Assembly (NCBI GenBank): GCA_965224285.1
Contig: OZ245043.1
Span: forward strand, 4,154,001-4,218,000
DNA from: JAJCYK01 sp965224285
GTDB lineage: Bacteria > Bacteroidota > Bacteroidia > Cytophagales > Cyclobacteriaceae
DNA length: 64,000 bases
Reading direction: 5' to 3'
The translations under genes were made by a program, and so were the position numbers. The notes under the pieces were generated by a model. The model was not told the DNA's origin and searched no databases. It was given only the letters and a program-made list of their open reading frames with translations. Position 1 is the stretch's first letter, and each line of letters begins with the position of its first letter. Positions 26,385 to 34,621 of this stretch are shown here, piece after piece.

Positions 26385-29312
26385 ATGCCCACTTTTAAAA
26401 ATCATTCTACTATGATACTTTCAGGCTTGTACAGACCAAAATCGATCTGGCTTTTGGGGATGTTGCTCTTTTTTACTGCCACAGTTTACGGGCAGACTAA
26501 GCTACTGGAAAAAGTAACAAAAAAGGACGATAATATCGTTATTCCCTATGAAAAATATCAATTGGATAATGGCTTAACCTTGATCATTCACGAGGATCAC
26601 TCCGATCCGTTGATCCATGTAGATGTGACCTATCATGTCGGTTCAGCCCGGGAGGAGCTGGGAAAATCCGGCTTCGCTCATTTTTTTGAGCATATGATGT
26701 TCCAGGGTTCTGAAAATGTTGCGGATGAAGAACACTTTAAAATCATAACTGAAGCTGGAGGCACCTTGAACGGCACCACCAATCGCGACCGCACCAATTA
26801 TTTCGAGACCCTGCCCAGTAATCAACTGGAAACTGCACTATGGCTGGAATCCGATCGTATGGGGTATTTTCTGGACGCAGTCACTCAACAGAAGTTTGAA
26901 GTACAAAGGTCGACGGTAAAGAATGAGAAGCAACAACGATATGATAACCGCCCCTATGGTCTGTGGAGGGAAGTCAATGCCAACGCCCTTTATCCCTATG
27001 GCCATCCCTATTCCTGGTTGACCATTGGAGTGCTGGAAGATCTGGATAGAGTGGAATTAACCGACCTAAAAAATTTCTTTCTGCGCTGGTACGGGCCTAA
27101 TAACGCTACCTTGACGGTTGGTGGGGATGTAAACCCAAAACAGGTAATAGAGATGGTAGAGCAATACTTTGGCAATATCCCCAGTGGACCAGCGGTAGAA
27201 CCGTTAAAATTAGATCCTATTTCCCTGGATAGAGATCGTTATGTGAGCTACGTAGACAATAATATTCGATTTCCGGCGCTGTTGATGACTTATCCCACTG
27301 TACCAAGATTTCACCCCGATGAACCGGCTCTGGACTGCTTGGCCGAAATAATAGGCACTGGAAAGGGATCCTACTTCTATAAAAAATTTGTGGAGCCGCA
27401 ACAAGCCACCCAGGCCAGCGCAAGTCATTATACCAGCGAATTGGCTGGGGAACTGGTTCTTTTTGTACTGCCATTCCCCGGCAAGTCCCTTTCGGAATTT
27501 GAACAGGAGATGCGTCAGGTGCTGGAGCAATTTGAAAACGAAGGCGTTACCCAGGAAGATGTCGATAAGTTCAAAGCGCGCTATGAATCAAGGACGGTTA
27601 ACAGTTTGGCTACAGTTCATGGTAAGGTTGCACAATTGGCAGCATACCAGACATTTACTGGCAATCCCAATTTTATTCAGGAAGAGCTGAAGCGATATTT
27701 ATCGGTGACTAAAGAAGATGTGATCCGGGTTTACCACCAATATGTTAAGAATAAGCCTGCTATTGTGCAAAGCGTTCTGGACAGCGATGAAACAGCACCG
27801 GCCATGGCGGATAATTATGAACTTCCCCAAGCAGGAGAGAACCACTTTCCGGTAACCGACTACTCTGGGTTGAGTTACCAGCGACCCCAAGATGATTTTG
27901 ATCGCAGCAAAAGACCTGGTTCAGGACCAAATCCCAGTATCAAGGTGCCTGACTTTTACAGGGGAAAATTGGAAAATGGCATCAAGTATATTGGTACGGA
28001 AGTAAGCGAAATCCCCACTGTTGCTTTGCAGCTTAGCATTCAGGGAGGTCACAGATTGGATGCCAGGGCGCCAGAAAAATCAGGTTTATCCAGTATGACG
28101 GCATCCATGATGAATGAAAGCACTGAAAACTATAGTGCTGAAGAAATGTCAGAGGCCCTGGAGTCTTTGGGCAGTAGCATCAGTTATTATGCAGATGATT
28201 TCCGTACCGTGGTGTCAGTGCGCGCACTGGTGAAAAACATTGATAAAACCCTGGCATTGTTAGAGGAGAGTTTGTTGAGACCGGCATTTGCGGAGGAAGA
28301 TTTTCAGCGAATTAAAAAACAACAATTGGAGGGGGTAAAGGCCCAGCAGAAACAACCCACATCCATCGCTGATAATGCATTCCGCAGGTTGATTTACGGA
28401 GAAGGGCATATTATGTCAATCCCTCCTTCCGGTATTGAAGAATCTGTGGAACAGGTAAGTCTGGAAGACATCAAAAATTTTTATGACCAGTACTACACGC
28501 CTTCCCTCTCGGAATTAGTGGTAGTGGGGGATATCGACCGGGAGACCATACTGTCAAAAATAGATTTTCTCAAGCAATGGCATGGGGAGCCCCAGGAATT
28601 GCCGGATATGACCAGCGCTTCGGAGGCAGGCAGAACCAGCGTATACCTTATAGATAAGGAACAAGCGCCACAATCAGAAATAAGGATTGGTTACCTGACC
28701 GATCTTCCATATGATGCCACCGGGGATTATTATAAAACTTATCTAATGAACTACCCCCTGGGAGGAGCCTTCAACAGTCGTATTAATCTGAATCTTCGCG
28801 AGGACAAGGGATACACTTATGGAGCCCGCAGTTATTTCCGTGGATCTGATGAACCTGGCCCCTTCGTAGCCCGCGCCGGAGTTCGGGGCAATGTAACTGA
28901 CAGTGCAGTGGCAGAGTTTATGAAGGAGATCAAATTATATGAGAAAGGAGGAATAAGTCAAGATGAATTGACTTTTATGAAAAATTCTATCGGCCAGAGA
29001 GATGCCAGGGAGTATGAGGCCCCCTGGCAAAAGGCCAATTTTCTGCAGAGAATTGTACACTATGATCTTGATAAGGATTTTGTTGATCGTCGAGAAGAAA
29101 TCCTGGAGAGCATTACCAAAGAAGAAATTGACGCCCTGGCCAGAAAATATCTCCCCAGTGATAACATGCACATCCTGGTAGTAGGTGACAAAGCTAGTGT
29201 GAAACCTGGATTGGAAAAGTTGGGATATCCGGTGGTAGAACTTGATCTAAGAGGTAATCCATTACCAGCCAGGGACATGGAAGGCTCCAGCCTTTCGGAA
29301 GAAAACAAGTAG
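26385..29312 (+). CDS. M16-family zinc metallopeptidase, double-domain, exported
   Basis: Pitrilysin/insulinase-type peptidase of 975 aa. A signal segment ends near residue 37 (ATVYGQ); an ATG at 26412 is an alternative start. The N-terminal M16 half has the inverted zinc motif HFFEH (99-103) and downstream glutamates in the STVKNEKQQRYDN helix; the second half (about 530-950) has the degenerate, non-zinc M16 fold (YRGKLENGIKYIGTE, RINLNLREDKGYTYGARSYFRG). Such two-domain proteins in Bacteroidota are periplasmic and thought to clear peptides. Divergent from pyc. Confidence 0.93.
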   Translation: MPTFKNHSTMILSGLYRPKSIWLLGMLLFFTATVYGQTKLLEKVTKKDDNIVIPYEKYQLDNGLTLIIHEDHSDPLIHVDVTYHVGSAREELGKSGFAHFFEHMMFQGSENVADEEHFKIITEAGGTLNGTTNRDRTNYFETLPSNQLETALWLESDRMGYFLDAVTQQKFEVQRSTVKNEKQQRYDNRPYGLWREVNANALYPYGHPYSWLTIGVLEDLDRVELTDLKNFFLRWYGPNNATLTVGGDVNPKQVIEMVEQYFGNIPSGPAVEPLKLDPISLDRDRYVSYVDNNIRFPALLMTYPTVPRFHPDEPALDCLAEIIGTGKGSYFYKKFVEPQQATQASASHYTSELAGELVLFVLPFPGKSLSEFEQEMRQVLEQFENEGVTQEDVDKFKARYESRTVNSLATVHGKVAQLAAYQTFTGNPNFIQEELKRYLSVTKEDVIRVYHQYVKNKPAIVQSVLDSDETAPAMADNYELPQAGENHFPVTDYSGLSYQRPQDDFDRSKRPGSGPNPSIKVPDFYRGKLENGIKYIGTEVSEIPTVALQLSIQGGHRLDARAPEKSGLSSMTASMMNESTENYSAEEMSEALESLGSSISYYADDFRTVVSVRALVKNIDKTLALLEESLLRPAFAEEDFQRIKKQQLEGVKAQQKQPTSIADNAFRRLIYGEGHIMSIPPSGIEESVEQVSLEDIKNFYDQYYTPSLSELVVVGDIDRETILSKIDFLKQWHGEPQELPDMTSASEAGRTSVYLIDKEQAPQSEIRIGYLTDLPYDATGDYYKTYLMNYPLGGAFNSRINLNLREDKGYTYGARSYFRGSDEPGPFVARAGVRGNVTDSAVAEFMKEIKLYEKGGISQDELTFMKNSIGQRDAREYEAPWQKANFLQRIVHYDLDKDFVDRREEILESITKEEIDALARKYLPSDNMHILVVGDKASVKPGLEKLGYPVVELDLRGNPLPARDMEGSSLSEENK

Positions 29313-29327
29313 CCTTACTTATCAAAG

Positions 29328-29360
29328 TAAAAGAGCCACTCCATGAGCGGCTCTTTTTTA
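29328..29360. terminator. Bidirectional terminator between the M16 and cystathionine synthase genes
   Basis: AAAAGAGCC (29329-29337) pairs with GGCTCTTTT (29349-29357); T runs on both strands allow it to end the M16 transcript on + and the downstream-facing gene on -. Confidence 0.85.
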
Positions 29361-29434
29361 TTTGCGTTATAAAAAGCTTGCTACCAAACTTCCTTTATTA
29401 CGGAAAATCTACTTTCAAAGTTGTGTTTTTCCAC

Positions 29435-30811
29435 CTATTTACTGATGGCCATTAGTAGATCGTGTTGGGTTATGATGTGCACCTGGTCTTTTTCATCCCT
29501 TACCATCAAGGCTTGATTATCCTGATTGATTAATGAACTTAGTACGTCCAGGGTGTTATCCATGGCTACGAAAGGAAAAGGGGGATCCATCACCTCCTCC
29601 ACTTTTTGGTCTCGTAATGATGGGTCTGTGATCAGTTGACGCAGTATTTTCGAGTCTGTCAAGCTTCCTACAAATTCTCCGTTATTAGTTACGGGTAATT
29701 GGGATATGCTTCGCTGATGTAACAATTGGATTGCTTTACCTACATTTTGGTCGGACTCCACAGAAAGCAGACTGTGCTGGCCGTTATTTACCCTTTTGCT
29801 GATGATATCCCTGGCGTTGGCAAAGTCCATGGCTTCCAAATAGCCATGATCTTTCATCCAATTGTCGTTGTAAATTTTACCTAAATAACGGGTGCCATGA
29901 TCAGGCAGGATAATCACCATGGTATGACCCTCATTCATGTTTTCTCTGGCATACTCCAGTGCGCCGAAAACCGCTGAACCACAGGACCAACCAACGAAAA
30001 GGCCCTCTTCCCGGGCTAGTCGCCGGGTCATTACCGCGCCATCCTTATCGGTTACTTTTATAAAGGTGTCAATCAGCGAGAAGTCAACGTTCTTGGGAAG
30101 GATATCCTCTCCGATCCCCTCGGTTAGATAGGGGTATACTTCGTTTTCGTCAAATTCACCAGTTTCTTTATACTTTTTAAAGACCGAGCCGTAGGTATCA
30201 ATCCCTACAGAGATTACCTGCGGATTTTGCTCCTTTAAGTATTTAGCAGTGCCACACATAGAGCCTCCGGTACCGACACCCGCTGCGATATGGGTTATAG
30301 CCCCTTCGGTTTGTTGCCATATTTCAGGACCGGTGGTGTCGTAATGGGCGGAAGTATTCCCCAGGTTATCATATTGATTGGGATAAAAGGAATTCGGTGT
30401 TTCCCGGTTGAGCTTTTGGGCTACGGAATAATAAGACCTGGGATCTTCCGGAGGCACGTTGGTGGGGCACACAATAACTTCCGCCCCTACTGCCCGCAGA
30501 ATATCTATTTTTTCCTGTGATTGCTTATCGGAGAGGGTGAATATGCATTTATACCCTTTGGCGATGGCAACCAGCGCCAGTCCCATTCCGGTATTGCCGG
30601 ACGTACCTTCGATAATGGTGCCACCCGGCTTCAAAATACCTTGATCCTCCGCATCCTCGATCATACGCAGGGCCATACGATCCTTCATAGAATTACCCGG
30701 ATTAAAGTACTCAACTTTTGCCAAAACTGTACCGGGGATACCCTGGCTTACTTTATTCAGTTTGATCAATGGTGTATTGCCGATAGTTTCGATAATGGAA
30801 TTTAAATACAT
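29435..30811 (-). CDS. Cystathionine beta-synthase with CBS-domain pair
   Basis: PLP enzyme of the cysteine synthase/cystathionine beta-synthase family, 458 aa. PLP lysine is Lys43 in NPGNSMKDRMAL; the GTSGNTGMGLA loop binds substrate and GVGTGGSMCG binds the PLP phosphate. Residues about 335-455 form two CBS motifs (QLPVTNNGEFVGSLTD, and a second ending in ITQHDLL), which set it apart from plain cysteine synthases and suggest control by an adenosyl ligand. Without a search, serine versus O-acetylserine as substrate cannot be decided. It shares the terminator at 29.3 kb. Confidence 0.9.
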   Translation of the reverse strand: MYLNSIIETIGNTPLIKLNKVSQGIPGTVLAKVEYFNPGNSMKDRMALRMIEDAEDQGILKPGGTIIEGTSGNTGMGLALVAIAKGYKCIFTLSDKQSQEKIDILRAVGAEVIVCPTNVPPEDPRSYYSVAQKLNRETPNSFYPNQYDNLGNTSAHYDTTGPEIWQQTEGAITHIAAGVGTGGSMCGTAKYLKEQNPQVISVGIDTYGSVFKKYKETGEFDENEVYPYLTEGIGEDILPKNVDFSLIDTFIKVTDKDGAVMTRRLAREEGLFVGWSCGSAVFGALEYARENMNEGHTMVIILPDHGTRYLGKIYNDNWMKDHGYLEAMDFANARDIISKRVNNGQHSLLSVESDQNVGKAIQLLHQRSISQLPVTNNGEFVGSLTDSKILRQLITDPSLRDQKVEEVMDPPFPFVAMDNTLDVLSSLINQDNQALMVRDEKDQVHIITQHDLLMAISK

Positions 30812-30867
30812 GGTGCTGTGGATTTACCTTGGAGTAAAATTACCAAGAGTGAGCCTAAATAAAAAGA

Positions 30868-31800
30868 TCAGTTCCCGGCTCTTGCACCAGCCAGCAGGTA
30901 TAATACTGCCATACGGATAGCTACCCCATTTTCCACCTGTTCTAAAATTATGGAATGCTCGGAGTCCGCCACATCGCTGTGAAGTTCAACTCCCCGGTTA
31001 ATGGGACCCGGATGCATAATAGTAATGGGCTTTTTAAGGACATCTAATCTGTTCTTATTAATACCATAATACAATGCATATTCTCTCAAGGAGGGGAAAT
31101 ATTTAATTTGCTGACGCTCCAGTTGTATACGTAAAACGTTAGCTACATCACACCATTGTAAGGCCCGGTCAATATCCAGCTCAGTTTGGACCCCCAATTT
31201 GTGTATGTACTTAGGCAGCAGGGTATTGGGGCCACAAACCATTACTTCCGCTCCCAGCTTCTGCAAGGCGAATATATTGGATAAAGCTACCCGGCTGTGT
31301 AAGATATCTCCCACAATAACCACCTTTTTACCTTCAACAGAACCAAGGCGTTCCCTAATTGAAAAGCAGTCTAATAAAGCTTGAGTAGGGTGTTCGTGGG
31401 TACCGTCGCCGGCATTGATGATATTGGCACCAATATGCTTGGCCAAAAAATGAGGCGCACCTGGGCTGCCATGACGCATTACTACCATGTCGACCTTCAT
31501 GGCCAGAATGTTATTTACCGTGTCCAGGAGGGTTTCGCCTTTTTTAACACTGCTATTACTTGAACTAAAATTAATAACATCCGCCGACAGCCTTTTCTCC
31601 GCTAGTTCGAAGGATAACTTAGTGCGGGTGGAATTTTCAAAAAAAACATTGGCTATGGTAATATCCCGCAAGGACGGCACCTTTTTGATGGGGCGATTGA
31701 TGACATCTTTAAAATTTTCAGCAGTCTGGAATATTAACTCCAAATCCTCCTGCTTGAGGTTTTTAATACCTAAAAGGTGCTGCACACTTAGTTGGCTCAT
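30868..31800 (-). CDS. pyrB: Aspartate carbamoyltransferase catalytic subunit
   Basis: Joins carbamoyl phosphate and aspartate in pyrimidine synthesis. The 310-aa chain has the carbamoyl-phosphate motif STRTK (57-61), HPTQALLDC in the middle and the HPGPINRGVEL loop near the C-terminus. It starts 4 nt after pyrR, so the two are one operon. No pyrI lies here, and the pyrR-pyrB arrangement matches the unregulated class of enzyme. Confidence 0.97.
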   Translation of the reverse strand: MSQLSVQHLLGIKNLKQEDLELIFQTAENFKDVINRPIKKVPSLRDITIANVFFENSTRTKLSFELAEKRLSADVINFSSSNSSVKKGETLLDTVNNILAMKVDMVVMRHGSPGAPHFLAKHIGANIINAGDGTHEHPTQALLDCFSIRERLGSVEGKKVVIVGDILHSRVALSNIFALQKLGAEVMVCGPNTLLPKYIHKLGVQTELDIDRALQWCDVANVLRIQLERQQIKYFPSLREYALYYGINKNRLDVLKKPITIMHPGPINRGVELHSDVADSEHSIILEQVENGVAIRMAVLYLLAGARAGN

Positions 31801-31804
31801 CGAG

Positions 31805-32344
31805 CTAATTATTTACCAACCATATATTATCTTTTTCTGCCCCCTGATCCTGCCATTCCACCAGGACTCGCTGGGTGAGTATGGTATTCACGTATTTGCC
31901 AATGTAATCCGCCTGTATAGGCAGATCTCTGCTGTACCTGCGATCGATCAAGACCAGTAATTCTACTTTACGGGGCCGGCCAAATGCGATCATGGCATCC
32001 AGGGCGGCTCTGACACTTCTTCCGGTGAATAGTACGTCATCCACCAGCACTACCTTGCGATTTTCAATAATAAATGGAACATGAGTAGCATTCGCTTCCA
32101 ACGGGGCATCACGACGACGAAAATCGTCCCGGTAAAAAGTAATATCCAGGGTACCGATATCCACTTCTTTTTCCAGCCATTGAGTTAGCTGATGATGAAT
32201 GCGTCTGGCCAGGAAGATCCCCCTGGGTTGTAACCCCAGGATTACGGTATTACTAAAGTCTTGATGATTTTCGATTAACTGTTGGCAAAGGCGGCTAACG
32301 GTAATTTCAAGTAGGGGGCCGTCTAGTATTAATCTCTTCTGCAT
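31805..32344 (-). CDS. pyrR: PyrR, uracil phosphoribosyltransferase / pyr regulator
   Basis: Small PRTase-fold protein (179 aa) with the PRPP loop VVLVDDVLFTGRSVRAAL (about 98-115) and the ITFYRDDF region typical of PyrR. In Gram-positives it controls pyr genes by RNA attenuation and also makes UMP from uracil. Only 55 nt separate it from the gene upstream, and neither these nor the 4-nt gap to pyrB can hold a PyrR attenuator, so here the enzyme role, or action on another locus, is more likely. Confidence 0.94.
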   Translation of the reverse strand: MQKRLILDGPLLEITVSRLCQQLIENHQDFSNTVILGLQPRGIFLARRIHHQLTQWLEKEVDIGTLDITFYRDDFRRRDAPLEANATHVPFIIENRKVVLVDDVLFTGRSVRAALDAMIAFGRPRKVELLVLIDRRYSRDLPIQADYIGKYVNTILTQRVLVEWQDQGAEKDNIWLVNN

Positions 32345-32399
32345 ATACAGTGCCGTAAATATAGGAAAAGATCGTTAACAAATTGCCCGGTTTCTAGGA

Positions 32400-33950
32400 C
32401 TACTCTTCTCCTTCCACAGGTGCAACAGGCGGCTGAGGGGTATAAATGATCTTATTGATAAAAAAAACTTCACGATTCAGATCAACCCGCCGGTCCCTTA
32501 GATTTTTAATTCGTTGAACCCCATAGGCAAAGAAATAATCGTCGTACCATTTTTCAAGTCCCCCTACTTCCGAGTCATTGTTTCTCACAATATCATCTTC
32601 AAACTTCAGTTTGATATCATTAAATGCTTTACCCTCCAGTACCTCGTTCCCTTGCACGATTTTACTGCGGATAACATTTTCGTAAGTATAGAGGAGCACT
32701 ATTTGGTCCTCTTCAATACCTACGCTGACTAGTTGATCCAATTGATAGGATAGTACGTCGTTTATCTCAAAACTATTGTCATATTGCAATTTCCCATTAG
32801 GATCGAAAGCGATCAGTACGGCATGAGTGTATTTATACCCTTCAAAAGCCAGATTTTGGCCTCCGGGCAACCGTCCAAAGCCTCCATAGTAACCGCCGCT
32901 GCCGTATTTGGGATAGTACGCTTCACCGATCATTAAGTAATTGCCATCATTCTCCTTGATAATATCATGAACCAGTAGCCGGTAATTAAAACGGATCTTC
33001 TTGCCTTTGATCTTGCGGCGCTTTACCCGTTCTTTTACCCGGGCCGCTCGCCGGGCCTTCATGTAGTTGAAGAAGTTTTTCAAATCACCATAGTTAAAAT
33101 AGGTAATATCAGGAGGCAAGTTGGGGTCGGCATTGAGCCGTGCGATGTAAATCCCTCGTGAGTAATTACTTCTTTTATGTGAATAGGTGCCCACAATAAA
33201 TTGATCTTCCCTGGCAAAGCTGGTGGCTCTTCCATAGAGAATACTGGTATTAGGCCTCGGTTCGAGAAATGTGTTACGCAGTAAATCACCGTTTTCGTTA
33301 AATACTTTTACCGACACCGTATATCTTTTATCCCGGGTACGTTCAGTCATTAAAACACTAAATGTATTGGTGACTTCGTCCACATTGATTTCCAGCAGCT
33401 CACTATTATTGCGGTAAATTCCCGGGAGTACTTTGATTTTCTGCTCCCTGAAATGATAGTGGATCAAAGCAGGGCGATAGTTAACATATCCTCCCAACAA
33501 AGCAGCTTCGCCCACTATGGTAAACTCTGTAAGATTTACCGGCACTATTTGGCTGATGTCGAAATGGGTATCCTCACCGGTATCCATATTTATCTTTATG
33601 ATCTTCAGATCGTCTTTTTGATAGAGCCCCATTCTAAATAACAGATATAGGAATCCTTCTCGGTATTCATAACCGGTAAATTCTGCTTGGAAATCCAGGG
33701 TGTAGGTGCGATGCAGTATTTGTTGTAAGGTAGTATCGATTCGCAATACCTCCCATACTTTGGTCCGGGGTTGATCATCGTCTACTTCCCGGAAAAGCGC
33801 AATGCCATATTCTTGCATGGACATGACATTATAATAGTTATCTTGGGTATCCAATAACAATTCCAGTCGCAAAGGTTGTTCTACCTGCGCAATTCCGGGT
33901 ACTGCTATCAATATCAGCAGTAAGATAGTATTGGATACTAATGATTTCAT
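32400..33950 (-). CDS. Exported protein of unknown function, beta-rich with a basic insert
   Basis: I do not recognise this 516-aa protein. A clear signal peptide (MKSLVSNTILLLILIAVPGIAQ) is followed by repeated beta-strand blocks of about 45 residues (YRALIHYHF-, VKVFNENGDLL-, ILIAFDPNGKL-like), suggesting a propeller. Residues about 297-325 form a strikingly basic patch (KARRAARVKERVKRRKIKGKK), then a Gly/Tyr-rich stretch (PKYGSGGYYGGFGRLPGG). The C-terminus is proline-rich and acidic. It lies 10 nt after the EVE gene and 55 nt before pyrR on the same strand. Confidence 0.75.
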   Translation of the reverse strand: MKSLVSNTILLLILIAVPGIAQVEQPLRLELLLDTQDNYYNVMSMQEYGIALFREVDDDQPRTKVWEVLRIDTTLQQILHRTYTLDFQAEFTGYEYREGFLYLLFRMGLYQKDDLKIIKINMDTGEDTHFDISQIVPVNLTEFTIVGEAALLGGYVNYRPALIHYHFREQKIKVLPGIYRNNSELLEINVDEVTNTFSVLMTERTRDKRYTVSVKVFNENGDLLRNTFLEPRPNTSILYGRATSFAREDQFIVGTYSHKRSNYSRGIYIARLNADPNLPPDITYFNYGDLKNFFNYMKARRAARVKERVKRRKIKGKKIRFNYRLLVHDIIKENDGNYLMIGEAYYPKYGSGGYYGGFGRLPGGQNLAFEGYKYTHAVLIAFDPNGKLQYDNSFEINDVLSYQLDQLVSVGIEEDQIVLLYTYENVIRSKIVQGNEVLEGKAFNDIKLKFEDDIVRNNDSEVGGLEKWYDDYFFAYGVQRIKNLRDRRVDLNREVFFINKIIYTPQPPVAPVEGEE

Positions 33951-33960
33951 TTAAGGGCCT

Positions 33961-34365
33961 CTAGCTTCCCATTTTAACTATCAAGTCGTAGGCTTCCTTA
34001 TCCAGGGGCATTACCGATAAACGACTTTGGCGCACTAGTGCAATATGAGATAACTGAGGTTCATCCTTTATTTCGGCCAGGGTTACCGGATCCTTCAGCT
34101 GCTTGACCGGAGCCAAATCCACCGCTACCCAGCGGTCGTCATCGGTAGTGGGGTCTTGATAGTGTTCCTTGACTACTTTACTAATTCCCGCTACACTTTT
34201 CTCATTTACACTATGGTAAAATAACACTTTGTCCCCCTTTTTCATGGCTTTGAGGTTATTTCGGGCGGCATAGTTGCGAACGCCATCCCAGAAAGTGCTG
34301 CCATCCTTTACCAGGTCCTGATAGGAGTAATCTGAGGGCTCTGATTTTACCAGCCAATAGTTCAT
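33961..34365 (-). CDS. EVE-domain protein
   Basis: Single-domain protein (134 aa) of the PUA-like EVE family, with the N-terminal MNYWLVKSEPSDYSYQDL and DGVRNYAARNNLKAMKKGDKVLFYHS blocks that are characteristic. EVE domains bind modified bases in DNA or RNA; human THYN1 is the reference member. I use the ATG at 34365 because the conserved fold begins there, whereas the upstream ATG at 34392 adds nine unconserved residues. Divergent from polX. Confidence 0.92.
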   Translation of the reverse strand: MNYWLVKSEPSDYSYQDLVKDGSTFWDGVRNYAARNNLKAMKKGDKVLFYHSVNEKSVAGISKVVKEHYQDPTTDDDRWVAVDLAPVKQLKDPVTLAEIKDEPQLSHIALVRQSRLSVMPLDKEAYDLIVKMGS

Positions 34366-34621
34366 AGTTCCTTGGTGCTTAATGGTTAACAATTTCTAAA
34401 TTAACAAAAATTACTCATTATGATTTCTGACTCTGAAGTTAATGTTAAAACACCGGCACTTCAGAGACATTTATATGATCGGTGGTAGCTCCCATTGATC
34501 ACCTAAAATTATTCACATGTGACGGGGAGGGGGATAATATCCTGACTGGTTGCGAATTACTGTCATTTTAACCTATCAGAAAACCTCAAAAGAGGTATAT
34601 TTAACACAAAACGTTGCCCCT

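Noticed and set aside
33961..34365. EVE protein as part of a defence island
   Set aside because: EVE domains do occur in restriction systems, but no restriction, methylase or other defence gene is nearby.
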